Shown: in pieces, positions 1 to 6,140 of the stretch
How positions within the stretch are numbered: position 1 is the stretch's first letter
Layout: every line of letters begins with the position of its first letter
Source of the DNA: Faecalibacterium sp.
Lineage (GTDB): Bacteria > Bacillota > Clostridia > Oscillospirales > Ruminococcaceae
Direction: 5' to 3'
Assembly: GCA_020025795.1 (NCBI GenBank)
Contig: JAHHRK010000086.1
Coordinates: 1 to 6,401 of the forward strand
Length of the DNA: 6,401 nt
Translations under genes and position numbers: made by a program
Notes under the pieces: generated by a model
Database searches by the model: none
Seen by the model: the letters and a program-made list of their open reading frames with translations, nothing else
What the model was told of the DNA's origin: nothing

Positions 1-348
1 CTTCTTACGCTCCTTCATACGAGGATCGCGGGTCAGGAAGCCAGCCTTCTTCAGGGTGGTGCGCACATCGCCGCTCTGCAGCATAGCGCGGGACAGGCCG
101 TGGCGGATAGCGCCAGCCTGGCCGGAAACACCGCCGCCAGCAACGCGAACGACAACGTCGTACTCGTTCTCAACGCCCAGCAGAACCAGCGGGCTGCGAA
201 CGATCAGCTTCAGGGTCTCCAGACCGAAGTAGTTGTCAATGTCACGATCGTTGATGGTGACCTTGCCGGTGCCCTTGTAAACGCGAACGCGGGCAACGGA
301 ATGCTTACGACGGCCGGTGCCGTAGAAATATTCTTTGGTTTCGTACAT
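1..348 (-). CDS. rpsI: 30S ribosomal protein S9, C-terminus cut off by the window edge
   Basis: Small-subunit ribosomal protein uS9, which sits in the head of the 30S subunit; its basic C-terminal tail reaches towards the P-site tRNA (family knowledge). The 116 visible codons start MYETKEYFYGTGRRK, with the typical GTGRRK N-terminus, and contain the S9 signature GGGVSGQAGAIRHGLSRA followed by KKAGFLTRDPRMKERKK. S9 proteins are usually about 130 residues, so only the last dozen or so residues, including the basic tail, lie beyond the left edge. The ATG at 348-346 is supported by an AAGGAGG ribosome binding site at 364-358. It follows rplM with only 14 nt between stop and start, the classic rplM-rpsI operon, so it is probably driven from the promoter at 911-939. 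Identification is essentially certain. Confidence 0.97.
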   Translation of the reverse strand, partial: MYETKEYFYGTGRRKHSVARVRVYKGTGKVTINDRDIDNYFGLETLKLIVRSPLVLLGVENEYDVVVRVAGGGVSGQAGAIRHGLSRAMLQSGDVRTTLKKAGFLTRDPRMKERKK

Positions 349-357
349 GTTCGGTTG

Positions 358-364
358 CCTCCTT
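358..364 (-). promoter_or_regulatory. rpsI ribosome binding site overlapping the rplM stop codon
   Basis: In the mRNA sense this reads AAGGAGG, nine bases before the rpsI ATG. Its first two bases are the last two bases of the rplM TAA stop at 365-363. Ribosomes finishing rplM therefore sit on the rpsI initiation site, an arrangement compatible with translational coupling of L13 and S9. The overlap is seen directly; coupling is inferred. Confidence 0.85.
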
Positions 365-791
365 AGAACTCAACGGTCTCGGGCTTCTGAGCAGCGTGCA
401 TGTGCTCAGCGCCCTTGTAGCAGTGCAGACGGGTCATAGCCTTAGCGCCCAGGGTGTTGCTGGGAACCATGCCCTTAACAGCGTAGGTCATAGCCAGATC
501 GCTGTTCTCAGCCATCAGCTTGCTGTACTGAACCTTCTTCAGGCTGCCAACGTACAGGCTGTGGCTGTAGTGGAACTTCTGCTCCAGCTTCTTGCCGGTC
601 AGAACTGCCTTGTCGCAGTTAACGATAACAACGAAGTCACCGCAGTCCACGTTGGGGGTGAAGTTAACCTTGTTCTTGCCGCGCAGCAGCACAGCAGCCT
701 CTGCAGCGACGTGGCCCAGGGTCTTGCCGGCAGCGTCGAGCAGGTACCACTTGCGCTCGACTTCAGCGGGCTTTACCAGAGTAGTGCTCAT
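363..791 (-). CDS. rplM: 50S ribosomal protein L13
   Basis: Large-subunit protein uL13, an early-assembling protein that binds 23S rRNA (family knowledge). The 142-residue product has the same length as typical bacterial L13. Family landmarks are KWYLLDAAGKTLGHVAAEAA near residues 14-33, LRGKNKVNFTPNVDCGDFVV in the middle, HYSHSLYVGSLK around residues 74-85, and the C-terminal signature AVKGMVPSNTLGAKAMTRLH followed by GAEHMHAAQKPE. The ATG at 791-789 is preceded by GGAGGA at 803-798, a good spacing. It is the first gene of the rplM-rpsI operon, with a leader of about 110 nt behind a strong sigma-A promoter. In other bacteria L13 can act as an autogenous repressor of this operon; whether that holds here depends on the leader described separately. 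No oddities were seen in the coding sequence. Confidence 0.98.
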   Translation of the reverse strand: MSTTLVKPAEVERKWYLLDAAGKTLGHVAAEAAVLLRGKNKVNFTPNVDCGDFVVIVNCDKAVLTGKKLEQKFHYSHSLYVGSLKKVQYSKLMAENSDLAMTYAVKGMVPSNTLGAKAMTRLHCYKGAEHMHAAQKPETVEF

Positions 792-904
792 ATCTTTTCC
801 TCCATTTGAAAGTGTCCCGCAAAGGGGACTATCATAAAATCAACCAAACAGCGACGAATGCAGCTGAGGTTTTTAAATTCATACACGCTTTTCGTATCAG
901 CGCG
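792..904 (-). promoter_or_regulatory. rplM 5' leader RNA with candidate hairpins (possible L13 autoregulatory leader)
   Basis: The leader runs from the predicted transcription start (about 904) to the rplM ATG. Read in the mRNA sense it can fold into three local hairpins. The first is a small stem at 897-881. The second is a longer stem at 871-842, in which AACC pairs with GGUU and CAGC with GCUG around a 10-nt loop with a small asymmetric internal loop. The third is a GUCCC/GGGAC stem with a 6-nt loop at 829-814, placed 10 nt before the GGAGGA ribosome binding site. None is followed by a U-tract, so these are not terminators. Leaders bound by L13 are known upstream of rplM in Firmicutes; this position and size fit, but I cannot align it to that family here. 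The pairings are seen in the sequence, the regulatory role is inferred. Confidence 0.5.
832..882 (-). other. Possible 16-codon upstream reading frame in the rplM leader
   Basis: Inside the rplM leader an ATG at 882-880 opens a frame encoding MNLKTSAAFVAVWLIL, ending in TGA at 834-832. The frame spans the whole hairpin at 871-842, so its translation would disrupt that structure. There is no convincing ribosome binding site upstream (only GAAAAG about 9 bases before), and the amino acids show no run of one residue as expected of an amino-acid attenuator. A chance frame is the simpler explanation. Confidence 0.15.
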
Positions 905-910
905 AGGAAT

Positions 911-939
911 AGTATACAGCATCGCCGTTTTTTCGTCAA
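911..939 (-). promoter_or_regulatory. Sigma-A promoter of rplM-rpsI
   Basis: The minus strand reads TTGACG (939-934), a 17-base spacer, and TATACT (916-911). Each box differs from the sigma-A consensus by one base and the spacing is optimal, so this is a very strong promoter, as expected for ribosomal protein genes. The expected start of transcription is near 904, giving a leader of about 110 nt before the rplM ATG. It lies back to back with the rightward promoter at 1107-1135. Confidence 0.88.
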
Positions 940-990
940 TAGCTTTTCCCGGATTTTTTCGGTGCAGGTCCGCCTTGCTTTCATTTACTC

Positions 991-1020
991 TCGTTTTCTC
1001 TTGTTTTCTCTTGTTTTCTA
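991..1020. repeat. Three 10-bp T-tract units, phased with the DNA helix
   Basis: Three near-identical tandem units (TCGTTTTCTC, TTGTTTTCTC, TTGTTTTCTA) place TTTT at 994-997, 1004-1007 and 1014-1017, exactly 10 bp apart. Further A/T runs follow at 1030-1043. On the minus strand these are A-tracts lying roughly 50-80 bp upstream of the rplM -35 box. A-tracts repeated once per helical turn are known to bend DNA, and A-rich DNA upstream of a promoter can assist RNA polymerase. The repeat is directly visible; a bending or activating role is inferred. Confidence 0.6.
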
Positions 1021-1106
1021 AAATGGCAATTTTGAAAAATTTTGATTGTTCCACAAAAAACAAATCTTTTCTGCATACAACCTGCCGAAAAATCCGCGGA
1101 AAATCA

Positions 1107-1135
1107 TTTTTTTAGCGCCTGTTTTGTGGTATACT
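1107..1135 (+). promoter_or_regulatory. Extended -10 promoter for the ttcA-like/alr/lepA genes
   Basis: TGGTATACT at 1127-1135 is an extended -10 element (TG, one base, TATACT). The -35 region is only a run of seven T at 1107-1113, a poor match, so recognition would rely on the TG motif. Expected transcription start is near 1142, giving about 30 nt of leader before the ATG at 1172, which has CAGGAG at 1161-1166 as its ribosome binding site. The region upstream is A/T-rich. Confidence 0.6.
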
Positions 1136-1171
1136 ATCTGGGATTCTTATATAATGTAAACAGGAGCGTAT

Positions 1172-1927
1172 ATGGCAAACACAAATATGCAGCGGCTCTG
1201 CGGCTTGATGCGCAAGGCCGTGCAGGATTATGAAATGATCGCCCCCGGCGACCGTATTCTCGTAGGCGTGTCCGGCGGCAAAGACAGCATGGCCCTCTCT
1301 GTGGGACTTTTGATGCTGAAGGAATACATCGGCTTTGATTTTTCCGTTGTACCCGTCACGCTGGACCCCCAGTTCGGCCATGTACCCATGGACACGGCCC
1401 CCTTGCAGGAGCTGTTCGACCGTTACGGTGCCGAGTATCACGTCCGCACCACCGATATCGGGCCGGTAGTCTTTGATTACCGTAAGGAAAAGAACCCCTG
1501 CTCCCTGTGCGCAAAACTGCGCCGCGGCGCGCTGCACACAGCTGCGCAGGAGCTGGGCTGCAACAAAGTTGCGCTGGGCCACCATCTGGACGACGCAATC
1601 GAAACCTTTTATATGAATCTGTGGCGTGAAGGCCGCATTGGCTGTTTTTCCCCTGTGACCTATCTGTCCCGCCGGGATTTGACCATGATTCGGCCCATGC
1701 TGCTTGCCACCGAGCACGAAGTGATCCGTGCCGTGCGTGAACAGCAGCTTCCCATCGTAAAAAGCCACTGCCCCATTGACGGCACCACCGTGCGGCAGGA
1801 AACGAAAGAATTCGTAGCAGAGATGTGCAAGAAAGATCCTGCCTTCCGCCAAAAGACCCTGCACGCATTGCAGGAAAGCGGCATTGACGGCTGGGCACCC
1901 AAACACACCGGCCGCATGAAACCCTAA
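1172..1927 (+). CDS. TtcA-like PP-loop, Fe-S dependent tRNA sulfur-transfer protein
   Basis: Member of the PP-loop ATPase group that adenylates a tRNA base so that sulfur can replace oxygen. The nearest family is TtcA, which makes 2-thiocytidine at tRNA position 32 in enterobacteria. In 251 residues I see the PP-loop SGGKDS (34-39), the CSLC motif (Cys110, Cys113), the GHHLDD motif (136-141) and Cys200 in SHCPIDG. Cys110, Cys113 and Cys200 match the three cysteines that hold a [4Fe-4S] cluster in TtcA. It is shorter than E. coli TtcA (about 311 residues), consistent with the compact Firmicutes homologues. The ATG has CAGGAG at 1161-1166. It is the first gene of a run with alr, 21 nt apart. 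The family assignment is firm; which tRNA base it modifies here is not known from sequence, so I give no symbol. A TtuA-type 2-thiouridine enzyme is less likely because the extra zinc-finger cysteines are absent. Confidence 0.88.
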   Translation: MANTNMQRLCGLMRKAVQDYEMIAPGDRILVGVSGGKDSMALSVGLLMLKEYIGFDFSVVPVTLDPQFGHVPMDTAPLQELFDRYGAEYHVRTTDIGPVVFDYRKEKNPCSLCAKLRRGALHTAAQELGCNKVALGHHLDDAIETFYMNLWREGRIGCFSPVTYLSRRDLTMIRPMLLATEHEVIRAVREQQLPIVKSHCPIDGTTVRQETKEFVAEMCKKDPAFRQKTLHALQESGIDGWAPKHTGRMKP

Positions 1928-1931
1928 CCTG

Positions 1932-1947
1932 AAAAGGAGAGCCTTTT
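1932..1947 (+). promoter_or_regulatory. alr ribosome binding site inside a small hairpin
   Basis: AAAAGG at 1932-1937 can pair with CCTTTT at 1942-1947 around the 4-base loop AGAG. The alr Shine-Dalgarno AAGGAG (1934-1939) is partly in the stem, partly in the loop, nine bases before the ATG at 1949. The stem is weak (two G-C pairs), so it would at most damp initiation on alr unless opened by ribosomes ending the upstream gene 21 nt before. Pairing is seen, effect inferred. Confidence 0.35.
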
Positions 1948-1948
1948 T

Positions 1949-3145
1949 ATGCCTTTGGATTTTGAACGACACACCTGGGTAGAAATTGATCTGGACGCCC
2001 TGCATCACAACTGGAATGTGGTCCAGGCGTGCGCCGGCAAGCTCCCCCTTTGTGCCGTAGTGAAAGCCGACGCCTACGGCCATGGCGCTGTACCCTGTGC
2101 CCGCGCATTTGCACAGGCAGGTGCCGCATGGCTGGCAGTCAGCTGCCTTGCCGAAGCAACGCAATTGCGCCGTGCCGGGCTTACGCTGCCCATTTTGATC
2201 CTGGGCTATACCCAGCCGGGCTTTGCCCCCATGCTGGCGCAGCAAAATTTGACCCAGACCTGTTTTTCTCCGGAATATGCCCAGTTGCTCAGTCAGCAGG
2301 CACAAGCCGCTGGCGTAACCGTATCGGTTCACTTGAAAGCAGACACCGGCATGGGCCGCATTGGCTTTGACCTGCGCACCGATTTTGATGCCGCCGTAGC
2401 CCAGATGCTGGCTGTGTATGATCTGCCCGGCTTGCAGGTTACCGGAATGTTCCAGCACTTCTCGGTCGCAGACAGCGAAGCCCCAGACGATATCACCTAC
2501 ACAAACGAGCAGTATGCACTGTTCTGCCGCGCTTACGAAGCGTTGGCAAAGGCTGGCCACGCACCGGAACTGCTGCACTGCGATAATTCCGCTGCAACCC
2601 TGCTGCATCCGGATTGGCCGTCTAGCCTGCCTGCCAATCGCTGCATGGCACGCCCCGGCATTGTTTTATACGGTTTTGCCCCCGACGGCACCCATCTGGA
2701 ACAAGACCTGCACCCGGTAATGCAGCTGAAAACGCTGGTCAGCCAGGTCAAGACGTTACAGCCCGGACAATCCGCCGGATATGGCCGTGCATTCACTGCC
2801 AGCCAGCCCACCCGTATTGCTACCCTTTGTGTTGGCTATGCCGACGGCTATCCCCGCAGCCTGAGCTGCGGCAAAGGCGTTGCAGAAATCCACGGCATCG
2901 CCGCACCCGTGGTAGGCCGTGTTTGCATGGATCAGATGCTGGTAGATGTCAGCCATATTCCGCAGGTCAAGGCCGGTGACGAAGCCATTCTCTGGGGCGG
3001 CAGCGTATCCGACACTGCGCAGACCATCGCAGACAAAATCGGCACCATTCCTTATGAAGTGCTTTGTATGCCCAGCCGCCGTGTTCCGCGCCTATACCGA
3101 CAGGGCGACCAGCTGATTGAAGTGGCAGACTATTTGAACGATTGA
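1949..3145 (+). CDS. alr: Alanine racemase (PLP-dependent)
   Basis: Cytoplasmic enzyme that interconverts L- and D-alanine, supplying D-alanine for peptidoglycan. It has the usual two-domain fold III arrangement: an N-terminal PLP-binding barrel and a C-terminal beta domain. In the 398 residues, Lys39 in VVKADAYGHG is the PLP-binding lysine. LKADTGMGRIGF (129-140) contains Lys130, the position often carbamylated, and Arg137, which contacts the PLP phenol. Tyr278 in SAGYGRAF matches the second catalytic base, and CMDQM (326-330) and the C-terminal YEVLCMPSRRVPRLY are family landmarks. Length is slightly above the usual 360-390. AAGGAG at 1934-1939 supports the ATG. It follows the TtcA-like gene by 21 nt and precedes lepA by 58 nt on the same strand, so cotranscription is likely. 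All catalytic residues are present, so it should be active. Confidence 0.97.
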   Translation: MPLDFERHTWVEIDLDALHHNWNVVQACAGKLPLCAVVKADAYGHGAVPCARAFAQAGAAWLAVSCLAEATQLRRAGLTLPILILGYTQPGFAPMLAQQNLTQTCFSPEYAQLLSQQAQAAGVTVSVHLKADTGMGRIGFDLRTDFDAAVAQMLAVYDLPGLQVTGMFQHFSVADSEAPDDITYTNEQYALFCRAYEALAKAGHAPELLHCDNSAATLLHPDWPSSLPANRCMARPGIVLYGFAPDGTHLEQDLHPVMQLKTLVSQVKTLQPGQSAGYGRAFTASQPTRIATLCVGYADGYPRSLSCGKGVAEIHGIAAPVVGRVCMDQMLVDVSHIPQVKAGDEAILWGGSVSDTAQTIADKIGTIPYEVLCMPSRRVPRLYRQGDQLIEVADYLND

Positions 3146-3156
3146 TTTTGGAAAAC

Positions 3157-3170
3157 ACAAGCGTACTTGT
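3157..3170 (+). other. Short inverted repeat between alr and lepA
   Basis: ACAAG at 3157-3161 and CTTGT at 3166-3170 flank the 4-base CGTA, in the 58-base gap between alr and lepA. The stem is only 5 bp with no T-run after it, so it is not a terminator. A TAGAAT at 3177-3182 could be a -10 box for lepA, but no matching -35 was found. I see no firm function in this gap other than the lepA ribosome binding site. Confidence 0.25.
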
Positions 3171-3203
3171 AGAAGATAGAATTTGTTAAAATCGGAGGAC
3201 CCT

Positions 3204-5015
3204 ATGGCAAGAGATAACATTCGCAATTTCTGCATCATCGCCCATATCGACCACGGTAAATCCACCCTGTCCGACCGCATTTTGCAGTTGACCCAGAGCG
3301 TGGACGAACGCACCATGCAGGACCAGATCCTGGATGATATGGAGCTGGAAAAGGAGCGTGGCATTACCATCAAGGCACGCGCCGTCACCATGCGTTATAA
3401 AGCCCAGAACGGCAAAGAATACGATTTCAACCTGATTGACACCCCGGGTCACGTTGACTTTGCTTACGAAGTCAGCCGCAGCCTGGCTGCCTGCGAAGGT
3501 GCGATTCTGGTCGTTGATGCCAGCCAGGGCGTAGAAGCTCAGACCCTGGCCAACACATACATGGCTCTGGAACATGACCTGGAGCTGGTTCCCATTCTGA
3601 ACAAGATCGACCTGCCCAGCGCTCACCCGGACGAAGTGGCACAGGAAGTGGAAGACGTGATTGGTCTGCCCTGCCTGGATGCCCCCCGCGTTTCCGCCAA
3701 GAACGGCATTAACATCGAAGCCGTCCTGGAGCGTGTGGTTGAGGACATTCCTGCCCCCACCGGCGACCCGGATGCACCGCTGAAGGCGCTGATTTTCGAC
3801 AGCATCTATGACAGCTACAAGGGTGTTATTGTTTACATTCGTGTGTTTGAAGGCACCGTCAAGGCAGGCGACACCATTCGCCTGATGAGCACCGGCGCCG
3901 AATTTACGCTGGTCGAAGTCGGTCACATGGGCGCTACCGCTCTGGCTCCCTGCGATAAACTGGAAGCCGGCGAAGTCGGCTACCTGACCGCATCCATCAA
4001 GACGGTGCAGGATACCCGTGTTGGCGATACTGTCACACTGGCAAACCGCCCCACTGCGGAAGCAATGCCCGGCTACCGCCAGGTAAAGCCCATGGTGTTC
4101 TGCGGTATTTATCCCGCCAACGGCGCCGATTACCCGGATTTGAAGGACGCACTGGAAAAGCTACAGCTGAACGATGCTTCTCTGACCTTTGAAAAGGAAA
4201 CCAGTACCGCGCTGGGCTTTGGTTTCCGCTGTGGTTTCCTGGGCCTGCTGCACATGGAAATCATCACCGAGCGTCTGGAACGCGAGTTTGATCTGGACCT
4301 GATTACCACCACGCCCGGCGTTGAATACCGTCTGACCCTGACCGACGGTACCGTCGAAATGATTTCTAACCCCTCCGGTTATCCGGACCCCACCGAAATC
4401 GCTTTGCAGGAAGAGCCGTTTGTGGACGTACACGTTTACACGCCCAATGACTATGTGGGCAGCCTGATGGAGCTGTGCCAGAATAAGCGCGGCATTCTGG
4501 TCGACATGAAGTACATGGACCAGACCCGTGTGGACCTGCACTACGAAATGCCGCTGGGCGAAATCGTATACGACTTCTTTGATGCTATCAAGAGCCGCAG
4601 CCGTGGCTACGCCAGCTACGATTACGAGTTCAAGGAGTTCCGCCCCAGCGAGCTGGTCAAACTGGACTTCCTGTTGAATGGCGATCCTGTGGACGCACTG
4701 TCCATGATCGTCTTTAAGGACAACGCTTACGCCAAGGGCCGCCGCATCTGCGAGCGCCTGCGTGATAATATTCCCCGTATGCTGTTCGAAGTGCCGGTAC
4801 AGGCAGCCGTAGGCGGCAAGATCATTGCCCGTGAGACGGTTAAGGCCATGCGCAAGGACGTTCTGGCCAAGTGCTACGGCGGCGATATTTCCCGTAAGAA
4901 GAAGCTGCTGGAAAAGCAGAAGGAAGGCAAGAAGAAGATGCGCCAGCTGGGCAGCGTACAGCTCCCCAGCGAGGCCTTCACTGCCGTGCTGAAGCTGGAC
5001 AGCGCCGACGACTAA
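3204..5015 (+). CDS. lepA: Translation factor GTPase LepA (elongation factor 4)
   Basis: Ribosome-associated GTPase of the EF-G family, reported to back-translocate ribosomes and to help 30S maturation and initiation. Of 603 residues, the G domain shows all five motifs: AHIDHGKST (13-21), the RGIT switch (52-55), DTPGH (79-83), NKID (133-136) and SAK (164-166). Domains II, III and V follow, then the LepA-specific C-terminal domain with LAKCYGGDISRKKKLLEKQK and GSVQLPSEAF near the end. EF-G domain IV is absent, as is normal for LepA. I start at the ATG at 3204 because GGAGGA lies at 3194-3199 and MARDNIRNFCIIAHIDHGKS is the family-typical start; an in-frame TTG at 3183 has no ribosome binding site. 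It is last in the run with the TtcA-like gene and alr, ending eight bases before the terminator stem. Length matches the usual about 600. Confidence 0.98.
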   Translation: MARDNIRNFCIIAHIDHGKSTLSDRILQLTQSVDERTMQDQILDDMELEKERGITIKARAVTMRYKAQNGKEYDFNLIDTPGHVDFAYEVSRSLAACEGAILVVDASQGVEAQTLANTYMALEHDLELVPILNKIDLPSAHPDEVAQEVEDVIGLPCLDAPRVSAKNGINIEAVLERVVEDIPAPTGDPDAPLKALIFDSIYDSYKGVIVYIRVFEGTVKAGDTIRLMSTGAEFTLVEVGHMGATALAPCDKLEAGEVGYLTASIKTVQDTRVGDTVTLANRPTAEAMPGYRQVKPMVFCGIYPANGADYPDLKDALEKLQLNDASLTFEKETSTALGFGFRCGFLGLLHMEIITERLEREFDLDLITTTPGVEYRLTLTDGTVEMISNPSGYPDPTEIALQEEPFVDVHVYTPNDYVGSLMELCQNKRGILVDMKYMDQTRVDLHYEMPLGEIVYDFFDAIKSRSRGYASYDYEFKEFRPSELVKLDFLLNGDPVDALSMIVFKDNAYAKGRRICERLRDNIPRMLFEVPVQAAVGGKIIARETVKAMRKDVLAKCYGGDISRKKKLLEKQKEGKKKMRQLGSVQLPSEAFTAVLKLDSADD

Positions 5016-5022
5016 ACAAAAC

Positions 5023-5063
5023 AAAAATTCCCGGCTGCTCACACCGAGCGGCTGGGAATTTTT
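5023..5063 (+). terminator. Rho-independent terminator after lepA
   Basis: A perfect 18-bp stem, counting two G-U pairs, is formed by 5023-5040 and 5046-5063 around the loop ACACC. Its core is rich in G-C and the 3' side ends in TTTTT. The lepA stop is eight bases before the stem. Because the 5' side begins with AAAAA, it could also stop transcription arriving from the right. It ends the ttcA-like/alr/lepA transcript and isolates the following gene, which has its own promoter. Confidence 0.93.
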
Positions 5064-5092
5064 ACATATAGTGCAGCTTGCAGGAAACTCGA

Positions 5093-5118
5093 TTTTTTTG
5101 CCTCTCTTATGCTATACT
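5093..5118 (+). promoter_or_regulatory. Extended -10 promoter of the barrel-protein gene
   Basis: TGCTATACT at 5110-5118 is an extended -10 box (TG, one base, TATACT). Upstream there is no clear -35, only seven T at 5093-5099. Predicted transcription start is near 5125, about 27 nt before the ATG at 5152. It lies right after the lepA terminator, which implies separate transcription. The layout copies that of the promoter at 1107-1135. Confidence 0.6.
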
Positions 5119-5151
5119 GAAAACAACGTACCATTACAGGAGGACACAATT

Positions 5152-6075
5152 ATGGTAAAACGTATTCTGGATTTAACCCCGGCCGAAATGACGCATCTCA
5201 CTCGTGAGGAGCTGTTGTATTCTTTGGCAGGCAGCGAAGGGCGCGTGCTGGCCAGCGAAACCATCGGCACCATTTCGCCGCTTTTGAACGACATCACCAA
5301 CGCCGAATATGCCGCCGCCATGGGCGCAGATATTCTGCTTTTGAATATGTTCGATGTGCGCCAACCCGTAGTACAGGCGCTGCCCAAGGTTGAGCCGCAG
5401 GAAACCGTGCGCGAAGTCAAGCGGCTCACCGGCCGCATTGTCGGCATCAATCTGGAGCCTGTGGACCCGGCCGCTGTCGCTGACGACGATTCCGTGTGGA
5501 AGATGAGCGCCGGCCGCTATGCCACCGCCGAAAATGCAGTTCTGGCACGCGACATGGGCGTGGATATGATCGTACTCACCGGCAACCCGGGCAACGGCGT
5601 TTCCAACGAAGCAATCACAGCTTCTCTGCGGTCGATTTCCGCCGCTGTCGGCAGCGATATAGTTCTGGTTGCCGGCAAGATGCACGCCTCCGGTGTGATT
5701 TCCGAAGGCGGCGAAAACATCATCACGAAAGCCGACATCGACCAGTTTGTCGAAGCCGGTGCGGACATTATCCTTTTGCCTGCACCCGGCACGGTGCCTG
5801 GCATCACTACCGAGTATATCCGCAGTTTGGTCAGCTATGCACACAGCCTGAACAAGCTGACCATCACTTCCATTGGCACTAGCCAGGAAGGTGCCGATGT
5901 GGACACCATCCGCCGCATTGCGCTGGAATGTAAAATGACCGGAACCGACATTCATCACATCGGTGATTCCGGCTATGTGGGCATGGCTCTGCCGGAAAAC
6001 ATTCAGGCTTACGGCGTAGCCATTCGCGGCATCCGCCATACGCACCGCCGCATGGCGATGTCTCTGGCACGATAA
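5152..6075 (+). CDS. Predicted (beta/alpha)8-barrel protein of unknown function (DUF7916-like)
   Basis: The 307-residue product has no signal peptide or membrane segment. It shows eight evenly spaced beta-strand-like stretches: around residues 32-37 (VLASET), 60-66 (DILLLNM), 96-102 (IVGINLE), 139-145 (MIVLTGN), 170-176 (IVLVAGK), 206-212 (IILLPAP), 237-243 (TITSIGT) and 266-272 (DIHHIGD). That is the pattern of a TIM barrel. Polar residues at strand ends (Glu36, Asn65, Asp68, Glu102, Asn145, Lys176, His178, Asp272) would line an active site. The N-terminus KRILDLTPAEM and NPGNGVSNEAI resemble a family of about 310 residues that, from memory, is now called DUF7916, often mislabelled as haloacid dehalogenase-like or PEP phosphonomutase and often found beside sugar PTS genes; I cannot confirm this here. 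AGGAGGA at 5138-5144 supports the ATG. It stands alone between two terminators. A real, expressed gene is near certain; substrate and reaction are unknown. Confidence 0.85.
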   Translation: MVKRILDLTPAEMTHLTREELLYSLAGSEGRVLASETIGTISPLLNDITNAEYAAAMGADILLLNMFDVRQPVVQALPKVEPQETVREVKRLTGRIVGINLEPVDPAAVADDDSVWKMSAGRYATAENAVLARDMGVDMIVLTGNPGNGVSNEAITASLRSISAAVGSDIVLVAGKMHASGVISEGGENIITKADIDQFVEAGADIILLPAPGTVPGITTEYIRSLVSYAHSLNKLTITSIGTSQEGADVDTIRRIALECKMTGTDIHHIGDSGYVGMALPENIQAYGVAIRGIRHTHRRMAMSLAR

Positions 6076-6093
6076 CTGCCAAAATTGTAAAGA

Positions 6094-6130
6094 AAAAAGC
6101 TGCTCATTGATTCCAGATGAGCAGCTTTTT
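6094..6130. terminator. Bidirectional terminator between convergent genes
   Basis: A 14-bp stem is formed by 6094-6107 and 6117-6130 around a 9-base loop, with the G-C rich core GCTGCTCAT/ATGAGCAGC. On the plus strand it ends in TTTTT, and on the minus strand in TTTTTT (6098-6093), so it can terminate both the barrel-protein gene (stop at 6073-6075) and the methyltransferase gene (stop at 6143-6141). Confidence 0.93.
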
Positions 6131-6140
6131 CTATTTCTTC

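Noticed and set aside
788..1063. A 91-codon minus-strand frame covering the rplM leader and promoter
   Set aside because: It spans the near-consensus promoter and leader, ends inside the rplM start region, and has no recognisable protein features.
1088..1113. Palindrome TCCGCGGA followed by a T-run, resembling a terminator
   Set aside because: The 8-bp palindrome has no loop room to form an RNA hairpin, and the flanking stem would be A-U only. There is no gene ending nearby.
1150..1155. Perfect TATAAT box before the TtcA-like gene
   Set aside because: Its predicted start would fall inside the ribosome binding site and no -35 lies at 16-18 bp; the TGGTATACT at 1127-1135 fits better.
1112..2608. 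A 498-codon open frame on the minus strand, antisense to the TtcA-like gene and alr
   Set aside because: It lies opposite two well-identified genes, its translation resembles no family I know, and it runs through the rightward promoter region. It is a by-product of the codon bias of the plus-strand genes.
3183..3203. TTG start adding seven residues to LepA
   Set aside because: No ribosome binding site precedes it, whereas the ATG at 3204 has GGAGGA and begins the family-typical N-terminus.
4161..5042. A 293-codon minus-strand frame antisense to lepA, and a similar 290-codon frame at 5173-6045
   Set aside because: Both are mirror images of strongly conserved or clearly structured plus-strand proteins, with no ribosome binding sites or family motifs.
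5071..5151. GTG start adding 27 residues to the barrel protein
   Set aside because: The extension would translate the promoter -10 box and the ribosome binding site; the ATG at 5152 has an excellent AGGAGGA.
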